Shown piece after piece: positions 26,382 to 35,237 of a DNA stretch of 64,000 bases. This DNA comes from Pyrobaculum sp. WP30 (lineage in GTDB: Archaea; Thermoproteota; Thermoprotei; Thermoproteales; Thermoproteaceae): positions 1,417,704 through 1,481,703 of the forward strand of contig CP012158.1 of NCBI GenBank assembly GCA_001189275.1. Direction: 5' to 3'. The notes below the pieces were generated by a model. The model had not been told where the DNA came from. It did no database searches and saw only the letters and a list, made by a program, of their open reading frames with translations. The position numbers were made by a program, and so were the translations under genes. Numbering within the stretch: position 1 is the stretch's first letter; each line of letters starts with the position of its first letter.

Positions 26382-26721
26382 CTATGAGTATGTTGTCTTC
26401 TTTGAAGCCCATCTCTATCAGGAGCTTCTTTATCTTCTGGCGGTGGTCTCCCTGTATTTCAATCCAGCTGTCTCTTATGGTCCCCCCGGCCGCCAGTCTC
26501 TTCTTCAACTCCCGCGCCATGTCTTTAATGCCGAGTTGCTTGGCGTCTTCGGCGTTTCCGAAATCCACTATAGTCACGTAGTGTCCCCTCCTGTTTTCAA
26601 GCCTTATTCTCACAAGCGCCTTCTCCTTGGTGAGCGTCTGCATCAAGGTCTCATTTTCAGAGCCACCTAACAGCTGGTCAATGATGTCTTCCGCGTCTTG
26701 ACCAGGTAGTTTTATCTCCAT
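26359..26721 (-). CDS. Translation initiation factor aIF1 (SUI1)-family protein
   Basis: The 120-residue protein ends in a SUI1 fold. [19 protein letters not shown] is the first strand pair, [26 protein letters not shown] is the basic Ala-Gly-Gly-Thr loop that contacts the ribosomal P site, and [10 protein letters not shown] is the last helix. aIF1 promotes correct start-codon choice. The first 35 residues are an extra acidic leader. Because it differs from the short classical aIF1, it could be a second SUI1 paralogue. Confidence 0.85.
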   Translation of the reverse strand: MEIKLPGQDAEDIIDQLLGGSENETLMQTLTKEKALVRIRLENRRGHYVTIVDFGNAEDAKQLGIKDMARELKKRLAAGGTIRDSWIEIQGDHRQKIKKLLIEMGFKEDNILIDEGVTEA

Positions 26722-26747
26722 TCCGGGCTTCTTCTTTTCATGGATAT

Positions 26748-27239
26748 TTAAACGTTCTCCTTAATTTTAGGCGTCACCACAATTTTGAGGCTCTGGAGCA
26801 GGTTCGCCGGGGCGTTTATAAAAACCGCTATGTACCTCGCGTGGAGGGCTCTGTCTACACACTCCACCACGCCCTCTTTGTCCGTGAGGAGGAGCTGCAC
26901 GGGTTTTACTTCGATGTAGGGCGCCAGCTGGAGCCCCAGAGGCTTTGAATAAGTTTTGTAGATGCAGCTAAACATCCTCCGCCGCTTAGCCGCTACGTAG
27001 CCCACCCCGAAGTCGCCGTTTTGGTCCACAAGCGCGACATATGCCTCCCAAGGCGGGGTCAAGCCCTCCACCTGTATGCCCTCAATAACATACCTGCCCC
27101 CAGGCTTGAGGACCATGTCTACCTCTTGTTTAAAGACCCAGGGCAGGTTGAGCGCGGAGACTTCGTACTTCTCGTCTTGGAGCTTCTTGGCGCCGTATCT
27201 CCTAACCAGCTCCGCCGGCGTAGGAGCAAATGCCTCCAC
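26748..27239 (-). CDS. Uncharacterised protein, about 163-178 aa
   Basis: The frame is open to an ATG at 27284, but that start would overlap the divergent MTA phosphorylase start at 27271. The GTG at 27239 ([19 protein letters not shown]) lies about 25 bases after an ATAAATGTAATA box and seems the better choice. The protein has alternating strands ([21 protein letters not shown]) and ends in [11 protein letters not shown]. No motif, membrane segment or cofactor site is apparent. It may be specific to Thermoproteales. Confidence 0.65.
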   Translation of the reverse strand: MEAFAPTPAELVRRYGAKKLQDEKYEVSALNLPWVFKQEVDMVLKPGGRYVIEGIQVEGLTPPWEAYVALVDQNGDFGVGYVAAKRRRMFSCIYKTYSKPLGLQLAPYIEVKPVQLLLTDKEGVVECVDRALHARYIAVFINAPANLLQSLKIVVTPKIKENV

Positions 27240-27270
27240 AACTGTTAAAACACGTAGAGATATTACATTT

Positions 27271-28110
27271 ATGGTGAAACTCACCCAACCCCCAAAAACA
27301 CCTCAGGAAATAGGCTTCGACGAGTTCCCCGCCCTGGGGATAATTGGGGGAAGCGGACTATACGACCCCGGCATTTTTGAAAACGCGGTGGAGGTGCAGA
27401 TGCACACGCCCTATGGCCTCCCCTCCGACAACGTCATAGTGGGGCGGGTCTCCGGCAGGGTGGTCGCCTTCCTGCCTAGACACGGCAGAGGCCACAAGTA
27501 CCCCCCGCATAAGATACCTTACCGTGCAAACATATACGCCCTTCACGCCCTGGGGGTCAGGTCCATCGTGGCCGTCAGCGCAGTGGGCTCCCTAAGGCCT
27601 GACTACGCCCCCGGCGACTTCGTCGTCCCAGACCAGTTCGTAGATATGACCAAGGGCAGGGAATACACCTTCTACGACGGTCCGCGGACCTGCCACATCT
27701 CCATAGGGCTTGAGCCCTTTACCCAGGAGATACGTCAGGTGTTGATAGAAGCCGCGAGGAGGTATAACAAGACGCACGACGGCGGGTGCTACGTCTGTAT
27801 AGAGGGACCTCGGTTCAGCACAAAGGCCGAGTCGCGGATATGGCGTGAGGTATTTGGATGCGACATCATCGGGATGACTCTTGTGCCTGAGATAAATCTG
27901 GCTAGAGAGCTCGGCATGTGCTACGGGCTTATAGCCCTCGTCACGGACTACGACATCTGGGTGCCGCATCAGCCCGTGACTGCCGAGGCCGTGGAGAAGA
28001 TGATGGTTGAAAAAATTAGCGTAATAAAGAGGGTAATCGCGGAGGCCGTGCCCAAGATTCCGGCGGACATCCCCAAGTGCCGCGAGGTGTTGAGACACGC
28101 CTGCGTCTAA
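27271..28110 (+). CDS. mtnP: S-methyl-5'-thioadenosine phosphorylase
   Basis: The 279-residue protein belongs to the MTAP/PNP family, which cleaves methylthioadenosine with phosphate to adenine and methylthioribose-1-phosphate. Seen are [15 protein letters not shown], the phosphate-binding [34 protein letters not shown] and the purine-site VTDYDIW. The Asp in that last motif favours 6-aminopurines. The ATG at 27271 fits the family start. The divergent neighbour begins only 31 bases away, so the promoters overlap. Confidence 0.94.
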   Translation: MVKLTQPPKTPQEIGFDEFPALGIIGGSGLYDPGIFENAVEVQMHTPYGLPSDNVIVGRVSGRVVAFLPRHGRGHKYPPHKIPYRANIYALHALGVRSIVAVSAVGSLRPDYAPGDFVVPDQFVDMTKGREYTFYDGPRTCHISIGLEPFTQEIRQVLIEAARRYNKTHDGGCYVCIEGPRFSTKAESRIWREVFGCDIIGMTLVPEINLARELGMCYGLIALVTDYDIWVPHQPVTAEAVEKMMVEKISVIKRVIAEAVPKIPADIPKCREVLRHACV

Positions 28111-28139
28111 AATTTATATATCTGAGTCTTGAGGGGGTC

Positions 28140-28538
28140 ATGTCGACTAAGTATGTGGAGGCGGGGGAGCTGAAGGAGGGCTCCTACGTGGTTGTCGACG
28201 GCGAGCCCTGTAGAGTTGTGGAAATTGAAAAGTCGAAGACGGGCAAACACGGCAGCGCGAAGGCCCGCATAGTTGCTGTCGGCGTGTTTGACGGCTCTAA
28301 GCGGACGCTAAGCCTCCCCGTGGACGCCCAAGTCGAGGTGCCCATAATCGAAAAGTTCACGGCTCAGGTGCTCTCCATCTCCGGCGACGTCATCCAGTTG
28401 ATGGACATGAGAGACTACAAGACCGTCGAGGTCTCTATGAAGTACGTGGAGGACGAGGCAAAGGGCAGGCTTGCCCCGGGCGCCGAAGTTGAGGTGTGGC
28501 AGATCCTCGACCGCTATAAAATCATTAGGGTTAAGTAG
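28140..28538 (+). CDS. eif5a: Translation factor aIF5A
   Basis: The 132-residue protein carries the hypusination loop [11 protein letters not shown], where Lys36 is the modified residue, followed by the OB-fold domain ending YKIIRVK. aIF5A rescues ribosomes stalled at difficult peptide bonds. The frame extends upstream, but the ATG at 28140 lies about 25 bases after AATTTATATATC and matches the family start. Its end overlaps the convergent DUF655 gene by 8 bases. Confidence 0.96.
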   Translation: MSTKYVEAGELKEGSYVVVDGEPCRVVEIEKSKTGKHGSAKARIVAVGVFDGSKRTLSLPVDAQVEVPIIEKFTAQVLSISGDVIQLMDMRDYKTVEVSMKYVEDEAKGRLAPGAEVEVWQILDRYKIIRVK

Positions 28539-29118
28539 TCTGCGCCGGAGGGGGCGTTGCAAAGAGGTAGTAGGGGTCTTCTCCCGCTATTTCTTTCAGT
28601 ATTCTGTCTGTAAGTAGATCTACCAGGTCTATCCCCGTCCGCTGCTTCACGTCTTCGTATGAGGAGAAGGGTTTTTTCCTCCTCTCGTCTAGTAACTCCT
28701 GGACTTTCTTCTTGCCGACACCCCGCAGTAGCTCTAGGCTGTGTAGTTTTAACGTGATGGGGCCGGCTGTGTTGATCCACTTGATGAAGAACTCTTGTTT
28801 CTGCTCCACGATCTTCCTCACCACTATGCGGAGGTTTTCTCTGCCCTGCGGCTGGAGGTCGTCGTATCTTATCCTTCTCACTATTTTGTCCACCTTGTCT
28901 CTTGTGCCGGGCCCCACGTATACCCTCTCGCCTATGTCCACCGAGGCGCCCTTCTTCAATGTAACCTCTAGGAGGGCGAAGTGGTCCTCGCCGACTAGGT
29001 GGGCATACAAGACGTCGTGTGGGAAATCCCTCCGCATCTTTGGGGGGAGCCTATACAGCGCAACCTCTGGAGGCAGTACATCTACCACATATGCGTACTC
29101 CTCCTTTCTGCTTTTCAT
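28531..29118 (-). CDS. DUF655 family nucleic-acid-binding protein
   Basis: The 195-residue protein matches the archaeal DUF655 family. [12 protein letters not shown] opens an OB-like domain with [14 protein letters not shown]. The second half has a helix-hairpin-helix element ([32 protein letters not shown]). The gene normally sits next to rpoF and L21e in archaea, as it does here, and a role in translation or RNA metabolism is suspected. It overlaps the rpoF stop by 4 bases. Confidence 0.88.
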   Translation of the reverse strand: MKSRKEEYAYVVDVLPPEVALYRLPPKMRRDFPHDVLYAHLVGEDHFALLEVTLKKGASVDIGERVYVGPGTRDKVDKIVRRIRYDDLQPQGRENLRIVVRKIVEQKQEFFIKWINTAGPITLKLHSLELLRGVGKKKVQELLDERRKKPFSSYEDVKQRTGIDLVDLLTDRILKEIAGEDPYYLFATPPPAQTT

Positions 29119-29450
29119 TGCCCTGTGAGGAGCTTGAGGATTTCTCTTAGCTCGTTGTCTGTGTATTCTCTTCTCTCAAGGTATGAGAGCACGGTCTTAA
29201 GCTCATCGAGACTCTCTAACGACAGGTTCACCAGCTGGATGGCCGTGACGCGGGTGAAGCCGAACTTCTCCATCAACTGCCTCACTAACGCCTCGGCATC
29301 CGCAGCATCTCTTTTCACAACCTTCTCTAGGTAGTCCTGGGTTTTCCTCTGCTCCTCGGAGAGTTGCGTGGATGTTGCCAGCTCTCTGAGTATCTCAAGA
29401 GCCCTCGCGTTGGTTACCTCCTCTGATCTGCGTATCTTCTTCACGCTCAC
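29115..29450 (-). CDS. rpo4: RNA polymerase subunit Rpo4 (RpoF)
   Basis: The 111-residue helical protein matches archaeal Rpb4/RpoF, with VTNARALEILRELA, LMEKFGFTRVTAIQLVNL and LSYLERREYTDNELREILKLL. It pairs with Rpo7 to form the polymerase stalk used in initiation and elongation. Here it is transcribed away from the L21e gene, whereas in many archaea L21e, rpoF and DUF655 run in the same direction. Confidence 0.9.
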   Translation of the reverse strand: MSVKKIRRSEEVTNARALEILRELATSTQLSEEQRKTQDYLEKVVKRDAADAEALVRQLMEKFGFTRVTAIQLVNLSLESLDELKTVLSYLERREYTDNELREILKLLTGQ

Positions 29451-29533
29451 TTGTCTGTGTATATCCCACGTTTTTAACTTATGCGTCTCTTGCCCCGCCG
29501 AAAATTTTAATAACTGCCTGGTTTTGTAGGCGC

Positions 29534-29836
29534 ATGGTTAAGAGGACCCATGGGTACCGTTACAAGTCGAGGAAGTTGCTTAGTAAAAAGCCGAGGGAAC
29601 GCGGGATGCCTGGGTTGTCTCGGCTTCTCTACGAGTATAAGCCGGGCGACAAGGTGGTAATCGACATAGACCCCGCGTTCATACCAACTGCCCCCCACCG
29701 GCGCTACCAGGGCAAGGTGGGCGTTGTCGTGGATGTTAGAGGAAAGGCGTATGTCGTGGAGACCTACCTGGGCGACAAGAAGAAGATCATAATCACCACG
29801 GCCGACCACCTAAGGCCCTATCAAGGGGGTAGCTGA
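29534..29836 (+). CDS. rpl21e: Ribosomal protein L21e (eL21)
   Basis: The 100-residue protein opens MVKRTHGYRYKSRKLLSK and has the SH3-like core GDKVVIDIDPAF, PHRRYQGKVGVV, all typical of archaeal eL21. An AAAATTTTAATAAC box about 20-30 bases upstream fits a leaderless transcript. The 3' end overlaps the convergent GPN GTPase gene by 16 bases. Confidence 0.95.
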   Translation: MVKRTHGYRYKSRKLLSKKPRERGMPGLSRLLYEYKPGDKVVIDIDPAFIPTAPHRRYQGKVGVVVDVRGKAYVVETYLGDKKKIIITTADHLRPYQGGS

Positions 29837-30570
29837 GCGTCTTCCCCACCTGTGTAGTGAAGTTGGATCTGGTAGTACAGTTTGTCTAGGCCCTCGCCGG
29901 TCTTTGCGGAGACGAAGAGCGGCTCCACGAAGCCCCCCATGTTTGCGATGGAGCGCAGAATCTCCTTGTCGTACGTGGGCAGGTCTATGGAGTCCAGCAA
30001 CGTGTCTGGGTCTTCTGCCCAGTTGATTATGTTGGTCAAGGCCTCCTCGGGGAGTAGGTCGGCCTTGTTCACCGCCAGTATCTGCGGCTTCTTGAATCTT
30101 ATTCTGCTTGAAAGCGCGAGGAGCATGGTGGTGGTGAAGCCGTCGATGGACTGGACATATACAGCGTCAGCCACGTAGACCACCAAGGAGTGGACGTCTG
30201 AGAGCTTCTGGATGAGGTACGCGCCGCTTTGTCTGAAGGCGAACAGCTCCATTTGCCCCGGCGTGTCGATTAAGTAAATAGGCGCGCCGACAACCTCCAT
30301 CTCTTCTTTAATCCTCTCAGCCTCCGTGACGGCCATGTCCACCGCGGCGATTATTGAGGCATTTGGGCCGAGCTTGTACTGCTTCATTATCTTCCTGGCG
30401 CTTACCCTGTCTCTGATGTCTATGTCTGGAACATAGGGCAGGTACTCAGCCGCCGGGTCCAAGTTAACCACTCCGACGTCGTAGCCTTGGTCGTCCATCC
30501 AGGTGGAGAGAGCCGACACGAGGGTGGACTTGCCGGAGCCCGCCGTGCCTATGAAAAACACCGTGTACAT
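29821..30570 (-). CDS. GPN-loop GTPase
   Basis: The 249-residue protein has P-loop GTAGSGKS (8-15), NLDPAAEYLPY, the defining Gly-Pro-Asn loop (LGPNAS, 68-72), DTPGQMELF (G3) and NKADLL (G4). The GPN loop inserts into the partner's active site in the dimer. Eukaryotic relatives assemble and import RNA polymerase II. The archaeal role is probably similar chaperoning of complexes. It overlaps the srp19 gene by one base, as part of an S8e-srp19-GPN operon. Confidence 0.94.
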   Translation of the reverse strand: MYTVFFIGTAGSGKSTLVSALSTWMDDQGYDVGVVNLDPAAEYLPYVPDIDIRDRVSARKIMKQYKLGPNASIIAAVDMAVTEAERIKEEMEVVGAPIYLIDTPGQMELFAFRQSGAYLIQKLSDVHSLVVYVADAVYVQSIDGFTTTMLLALSSRIRFKKPQILAVNKADLLPEEALTNIINWAEDPDTLLDSIDLPTYDKEILRSIANMGGFVEPLFVSAKTGEGLDKLYYQIQLHYTGGEDAQLPP

Positions 30571-30860
30571 TACCTCCTCTGTTTCTTGATTTCCTCAGCC
30601 ACCTTGGCGGCCACGGCTCTTATCTCCTCCTCAGTCTCAACCACCACGTAGCCCTGTAGCTTCTCCTCAAACCAGAGGGCCGGGTATTTCTTGTCTGGAA
30701 ACGTTTGGTATCTGTACCCCAGCCTCTCGAGGGCTTGGGCAACCTCCTGGAGCGTGGGTCTGTTCACCGACTGACTCTGCGGGAGTATTCTACCCCTCGA
30801 ACGCGGGATGGAGGAGTCTAGGTAAACAAGCCAGAGGATTCTGCCCCCCTTCTTTTTCAT
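30570..30860 (-). CDS. srp19: Signal recognition particle protein SRP19
   Basis: The 96-residue protein has the SRP19 core: [18 protein letters not shown], then [13 protein letters not shown] and [15 protein letters not shown]. It binds the tips of 7S RNA helices 6 and 8 and prepares the RNA for SRP54, encoded at 6044-7348. It overlaps the S8e stop by 4 bases. No 7S RNA gene was recognised in this window. Confidence 0.94.
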   Translation of the reverse strand: MKKKGGRILWLVYLDSSIPRSRGRILPQSQSVNRPTLQEVAQALERLGYRYQTFPDKKYPALWFEEKLQGYVVVETEEEIRAVAAKVAEEIKKQRR

Positions 30861-31252
30861 TCTACGAGTACGGCGTTTACAACTCCGTCTTGTCCAGGCC
30901 TAGAGGTGACGACCGCCTTGCCGACCTCTGTCTGTATCACAGCCCCCTTAACTATGAAGTTACGTCTTGCGAAGTCGGGGTTTGCGGGGGTGGACACTAT
31001 GGAGAGTATCTTGGCCTTAACGTGCTTCTTTTCTTTAGCCACATAGACGTTGGCGTATCTCACCTCTCTTATCCTCACCTTAATGTTCCCCCCTCTGACC
31101 CTCTCCACATATCTTACGTCGTTTTCGCCCAGCTTAGGTATCTGTGGAGACCCCCCGCCCAGGGCTTTTTTCTTCGTCTTGCGGACCCTCCTCTTCTTTC
31201 CGCCTGTGGGCTTTTTTAAATCGCTTCCCTTGTAGAACGCGCCTAGCTTCAC
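30857..31252 (-). CDS. rps8e: Ribosomal protein S8e (eS8)
   Basis: The 131-residue protein matches archaeal eS8: [25 protein letters not shown] in two basic blocks, then [18 protein letters not shown] and a C-terminal [14 protein letters not shown]. It heads a minus-strand operon with srp19 and the GPN GTPase, so ribosome and SRP parts are made together. A GGTTTATAAATC box lies upstream (about 31270-31280). Confidence 0.95.
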   Translation of the reverse strand: MKLGAFYKGSDLKKPTGGKKRRVRKTKKKALGGGSPQIPKLGENDVRYVERVRGGNIKVRIREVRYANVYVAKEKKHVKAKILSIVSTPANPDFARRNFIVKGAVIQTEVGKAVVTSRPGQDGVVNAVLVE

Positions 31253-31362
31253 GGCCTCCCATAATACTGGGGTTTATAAATCTCAACCCCATCTTCTTCG
31301 TGTTGTATTACCCAGATATTGGAGGGGGTAACTATTATTAAGCCGGGCCTACAGTAGTTTTA

Positions 31363-31611
31363 ATGAAGCGTATTGGTCTTGCTCTTCATTACTCACGTCT
31401 CGGGAACCTCGTGGTGAAGCTCAGCGAGGTTCCCCCCCTCTACGTCAATGTATACACATACACGATGAAAAAAGTCGGCGTGTTATACGACGTGATAGGA
31501 AACGTGAAAAACCCATACGGGCTGGTGAAGCCCTTGACGCGTGACGAAACCGTGGTGGGTCAACCTCTGTACGTGAAGCCGCATGACTTAGACAGGCGGA
31601 GGAGGAAATGA
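31363..31611 (+). CDS. gar1: H/ACA RNP protein Gar1
   Basis: The 82-residue beta-barrel protein fits Gar1: LGNLVVKLSEVPPLYVNVYT, VGVLYDVIGNVKNPYGLVKP and a basic tail PHDLDRRRRK. Gar1 binds Cbf5 and helps load and release substrate during RNA-guided pseudouridylation. It overlaps tfb by 4 bases, a pairing seen in several archaea. Confidence 0.88.
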   Translation: MKRIGLALHYSRLGNLVVKLSEVPPLYVNVYTYTMKKVGVLYDVIGNVKNPYGLVKPLTRDETVVGQPLYVKPHDLDRRRRK

Positions 31612-32504
31612 CCAGGAGGCTGATTTTTGAGATAGAGGAGTATAGATGCCCTGTGTGTAGCGCTGTTAACGAAGTTGCTGTGGACTACGAGCGGGGGCAG
31701 GTGATATGTAAAAACTGCGGGGCTGTTATAAAGGAGGGGGTGGCAGATCTGGGGCCGGAGTGGAGGAAGCCTGAATCCTCGAGGGCGTATTCAGGCCCCA
31801 TAGGCTCCTCGCTGGGAGATATTGAGTACGGCAATGTGAAGATCACGGATAAGCTCAAGGCGCTGAGCCTTAAGAAGTTCGCGCGCCCTATGTCGACGCC
31901 TCTTGAACGCGTTGAAACCGACATCAGGGAGTTCCTTGACGCGGCTAGGCAGAAGTTGAACCTGCCTAAAGCCGTCATTGAGGAGACCGTGGTGCTTTAT
32001 AAGAAGCTGTATGACGCGGGGTATAGGGCGCCTAGGCTGGAGAGCTTCGCCGCGGCTCTCTATTTCACGCTTAAGAAACACGGCGTTGCCGCCATAACTT
32101 TGAAAAGTCTAATTGAGAACCTGGGGGTGGATAGGTCTACCTTCGTGTCTGCATATATGGAGCTGATGAGCGTTGCCAATAAGCTAGGCATTAAGCCGCC
32201 GCGCGTAGATCCGAGGATCTACATACCTAAGATAGTGTCAGCTCTGGGCATAGGAGACGAGAAGTCGGCTGAGGTGCAACGCATAGCTGTGGACATACTG
32301 CGCTACATAATCTCGTCGCCGCGTATTAGAAACGGCAGGAAGCCGCAGGTGCTTGCGGCGGCCGCGGTCTTCTACGCTTGCTACATGGCCGGCGTGGAGA
32401 TAACGCAGAAGGAGCTGGCGAAGGCCGCGGACTCCACCGAGGGGCCTGTCAGGGAGCTTTTGAAGGAGCTGGCAGACGTATTATACGTGGAGGTGACTAT
32501 ATAG
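31608..32504 (+). CDS. tfb: Transcription initiation factor TFB
   Basis: The 298-residue protein begins with a zinc ribbon (Cys14, Cys17, Cys34, Cys37) that docks on RNA polymerase. A B-reader/linker with WRKPESSRAYSGPIGSSLGDIEYGN comes next, then two cyclin folds. The second ends in the BRE-recognising helix-turn-helix (ITQKELAKAADSTEGPVRELLKE). It binds TBP-TATA and sets transcription direction. It is flanked by gar1 and a TFE-beta-like gene, so initiation factors are produced together. Confidence 0.95.
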   Translation: MTRRLIFEIEEYRCPVCSAVNEVAVDYERGQVICKNCGAVIKEGVADLGPEWRKPESSRAYSGPIGSSLGDIEYGNVKITDKLKALSLKKFARPMSTPLERVETDIREFLDAARQKLNLPKAVIEETVVLYKKLYDAGYRAPRLESFAAALYFTLKKHGVAAITLKSLIENLGVDRSTFVSAYMELMSVANKLGIKPPRVDPRIYIPKIVSALGIGDEKSAEVQRIAVDILRYIISSPRIRNGRKPQVLAAAAVFYACYMAGVEITQKELAKAADSTEGPVRELLKELADVLYVEVTI

Positions 32505-32521
32505 AATCTTTTTAAAGAGGG

Positions 32522-32977
32522 GTGCGGTCTCTGCCTGTGGCTACCCAGGAATTTACAGAAGATTCTGAGGTGCTCACCGAGGTGGAGATCCAGATACTAC
32601 AGGGATTAGAGAGACTTGGCGGAAGCTATCAGCAGAGAAATCTCTGGAAGTACATAGGCATAGACAGCAAGACGGGGCTCCCGATTCTGGCTAGGCTTGA
32701 GAAGAGGGGGCTTATCGCCCGTGAGAGGGTGGGGGGCAACAAAAGAGGCGTGTACGTGATTAGGCTAACCGAGAAGGCGTATAAGTTGTTAAGTAAAATA
32801 CGGGAGGAAGCCGCGGAGACCTTTGCAGTGGATTTCGAGGCTCTTCCGGAGGAGCTGAGACTTCTGTTGTCGATTCCCTGTACCTACTGCCCTTACTCGG
32901 ATAGATGCGGGGTCAGCTTCATAGCACCTCATAACTGTGATCTGCTTGCCAGATGGGCGTACCGCCTTAGGATATGA
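32522..32977 (+). CDS. TFE-beta-like factor (winged helix plus Fe-S cluster)
   Basis: The 151-residue protein has one winged helix (VEIQILQGLERLGGSYQQRNLWKYIG, then LARLEKRGLIARERV). A C-terminal cysteine cluster follows at Cys120, Cys123, Cys129 and Cys139 (CTYCPYSDRC, HNC). This matches archaeal TFE-beta, the RPC39/Rpc34 relative that carries a cubane 4Fe-4S cluster and opens promoters together with TFE-alpha. The position 17 bases after tfb supports this. The start codon is GTG 32522; GTG 32537 is an alternative. A stand-alone Fe-S regulator remains possible. Confidence 0.72.
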   Translation: MRSLPVATQEFTEDSEVLTEVEIQILQGLERLGGSYQQRNLWKYIGIDSKTGLPILARLEKRGLIARERVGGNKRGVYVIRLTEKAYKLLSKIREEAAETFAVDFEALPEELRLLLSIPCTYCPYSDRCGVSFIAPHNCDLLARWAYRLRI

Positions 32978-33537
32978 GCCTCGTCAGGTCTTTCATCGCG
33001 GTGGATATTGACGATCTTGACGTGGCGAGGAGGATTGAGGACGTGCAGAGGGAGGTTGCGCGGCTTGGGCTTGACATAAAACTCGTGGAGAGGGAAAATC
33101 TACATCTGACTCTCCGGTTTTTGGGGGAGATCCCACAGAGCAGGATCAACGACGTCGTTAAGGCCCTTGTAGGAGTCAAGATGAATAAGTTTCAGATAAA
33201 GCTGTCTGACGTCGGCGTGTTTCCAGACATGTCCAGACCGCGGGTGTTGTGGATCGGCGTTTCTCAAGGTGCAGAACAGCTGGTAAGGCTGGCGTATGTG
33301 GTGAGGGATGCCGTGGATAAATTCGCCGAGCATGAGGAAGACAGGGAGTTCACGCCGCATTTGACCATAGGTAGGATAAAGTCCGGCCGCAACGTGGAGA
33401 AGTTGCGGGAGTTAGTAACGCGTTACAGAGGGGTTGAGTTCGGAGTTGTGACTGTGGATAAGATAAAGCTGAAGAAGTCGGTGTTAACGCCGAGGGGGCC
33501 TATTTATAGCGACCTTTTTGTACAGCCTCTTACGTGA
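32974..33537 (+). CDS. thpR: RNA 2',3'-cyclic phosphodiesterase (2H family)
   Basis: The 187-residue protein carries the two HxTx motifs of the 2H phosphoesterase fold: HLTL (His44) and HLTI (His129), plus RSFIAVDID at the start. ThpR/LigT proteins open 2',3'-cyclic phosphates on RNA ends and can ligate tRNA halves in vitro. It overlaps both neighbours by 4 bases. Its position next to the CCA enzyme suggests tRNA-end processing, fitting because archaeal splicing leaves cyclic phosphates. Confidence 0.92.
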   Translation: MSLVRSFIAVDIDDLDVARRIEDVQREVARLGLDIKLVERENLHLTLRFLGEIPQSRINDVVKALVGVKMNKFQIKLSDVGVFPDMSRPRVLWIGVSQGAEQLVRLAYVVRDAVDKFAEHEEDREFTPHLTIGRIKSGRNVEKLRELVTRYRGVEFGVVTVDKIKLKKSVLTPRGPIYSDLFVQPLT

Positions 33538-34781
33538 TAGAGGTACTTAAAGAGGCCTACAAGCTGGCGACGCCAAGCGAAGAGGAGGAGCAGAAGGTTA
33601 GGGAGGTTGCGCATCGCGCTAAGACCCTCGTTGGCGAGGCCGTCAGGGTGAGCGGAGTAGACGCCGGGGTGGACGTGTACGGCTCCGCTGCGCGCTCCAC
33701 TTGGTTGCCGGGCCAGCGCGATGTTGACGTCTTCGTCGTTATTAACAACAGAGACGTAAAGCCCGAAGAGGTGGTGGGCTTTTTGACGCGTTTCTTTACT
33801 GAGAGGGGGGTCTCATGGGTTATGCGGTATGCACAGCATCCATATCTCACCCTTTTCTTGGAGGGGTACGAGGTAGATGTGGTTCCGTGTTATAAAATCG
33901 AGTTTGGGGAGCGGCCCATCACAGCCGCCGACAGATCGCCTCTTCACCACAAGTTCCTCGTGGGGAGGCTAAACGAAGAACAGAGGCGCGACGTGAGGGT
34001 CTTGAAGCTGTTTCTCAAGACGATAGGAGTATACGGCGCTGAGATTAAGATGGAGGGGTTCTCTGGATACTTGACCGAGTTGTTGGTGGCGTACCACGGC
34101 TCGTTTCTCAACGTGATAAACGCGGCGGCTCGGTGGAGGCCCTATAGGACCTTCATAGCGTTCTCGGAGGTTAAGACGAGGTTTAAGGCTCCTCTGGTTG
34201 TGGTGGACCCGGTGGATCCCAACAGAAATGCGGCTGCAGCGGTCTCGTTGACTTCCATGTCTACGTTCATATTGGCGGCTAGGCGATTTCTGAAAAGGCC
34301 ATCCCTCTCTTACTTCCAGCCGCAACCCGGCGCCTTTCTCCGGCTTAACACCGTGGAGGTTGTGTTTCCCTATCCCAACGAGCCTCCTGACACTGTGTGG
34401 GGCAGGTTTAAGAGGGCTGGGAGAGCCTTGTATAAGTGGCTTAGGGAGTGCGGGTTTAAGGTACTCCGGTGGGGTGCTGAGAGCGACGAGAAAACCTACG
34501 TCTCGCTTATATACGTCCTGGAGCAGGTGGAGCTTGCGCCGTATATGTTACACAGGGGGCCACCTGCTTACGACGACGCGGCTGATGCCTTTGTGGAGAA
34601 ATACGTGAACGAAGAGGTTGTGGGGCCGTTTGTGCAGGGATCTAGGGTCTACGTGATCAAAAGACGGCGCTACACCGACGTATCTGACTGCATACGAGCA
34701 CGGCTGGGCAGAGGTGGGTACGAAATACGTATCAATACATACGATGGCGACTTGGTGAGGAAAAACCCCTGGATTACTTAA
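33534..34781 (+). CDS. cca: CCA-adding tRNA nucleotidyltransferase, archaeal class I
   Basis: The 415-residue enzyme adds or repairs the 3' CCA of tRNA without a template. The nucleotidyltransferase core has GSAARSTWLPGQRDVDVFV (Gly50-Ser51 and metal ligands Asp63/Asp65), followed by a third carboxylate near EVDVVPCY. The central and C-terminal domains (RFKRAGRALYKWLRECGF) follow family length. The start is a GTG overlapping thpR. It is needed at least for tRNA-Ser(GCT) here, which does not encode CCA. Confidence 0.95.
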   Translation: MIEVLKEAYKLATPSEEEEQKVREVAHRAKTLVGEAVRVSGVDAGVDVYGSAARSTWLPGQRDVDVFVVINNRDVKPEEVVGFLTRFFTERGVSWVMRYAQHPYLTLFLEGYEVDVVPCYKIEFGERPITAADRSPLHHKFLVGRLNEEQRRDVRVLKLFLKTIGVYGAEIKMEGFSGYLTELLVAYHGSFLNVINAAARWRPYRTFIAFSEVKTRFKAPLVVVDPVDPNRNAAAAVSLTSMSTFILAARRFLKRPSLSYFQPQPGAFLRLNTVEVVFPYPNEPPDTVWGRFKRAGRALYKWLRECGFKVLRWGAESDEKTYVSLIYVLEQVELAPYMLHRGPPAYDDAADAFVEKYVNEEVVGPFVQGSRVYVIKRRRYTDVSDCIRARLGRGGYEIRINTYDGDLVRKNPWIT

Positions 34782-34817
34782 GCGATGTGCTTATAAACAG
34801 AGGGGAAACCGAAATAT

Positions 34818-35237
34818 ATGGACATATACTCCGCAAAGACTTTCAGCGACGCTGGGCAGTTTCTCTCGGAGCTCGACGCACAGATTAAACAGCTGGAAGA
34901 CCTGGTCAAGGCCGTGGGGGCGGAGCTGGAGGGGCTCAAGCCCTCGCTTGAGCGGTACAGAAGACTCCAGGAGCTTCTAAAGAGGTTCAGCGGCGGGAGC
35001 GGCGAGAGAAGCGCGCCTCTGGAGATCACAGGTCTTCAGCTCTACGTGGACCCCAACCCTATGGTTAGGTACGAGATTCTGGAGGAGTCTTACAGACACA
35101 TGGTGGATCTCCTCAGCGTCTTGAAAAAGGTGCGGGAGGTTGCGCAGTCTGTCATCAGAGAAGGTGGGCTTGAGTCGCTGAGGATCACGGTTCAGTACAA
35201 AAACGGCGTCCCGGTGAAGCTTATTGTAACAGGGTAA
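34818..35237 (+). CDS. Coiled-coil protein of unknown function
   Basis: The 139-residue protein has two long helices, SELDAQIKQLEDLVKAVGAELEGLK and SYRHMVDLLSVLKKVREVAQSV, separated by a short Gly/Ser-rich turn (RFSGGSGERS). It ends in a small beta hairpin (LRITVQYKNGVPVKLIVTG). The shape recalls prefoldin-like or structural coiled coils, but no signature is present. A GCTTATAAAC box about 25 bases before the ATG gives it its own promoter. The 3' end overlaps the DUF89 gene by 17 bases. Confidence 0.75.
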   Translation: MDIYSAKTFSDAGQFLSELDAQIKQLEDLVKAVGAELEGLKPSLERYRRLQELLKRFSGGSGERSAPLEITGLQLYVDPNPMVRYEILEESYRHMVDLLSVLKKVREVAQSVIREGGLESLRITVQYKNGVPVKLIVTG

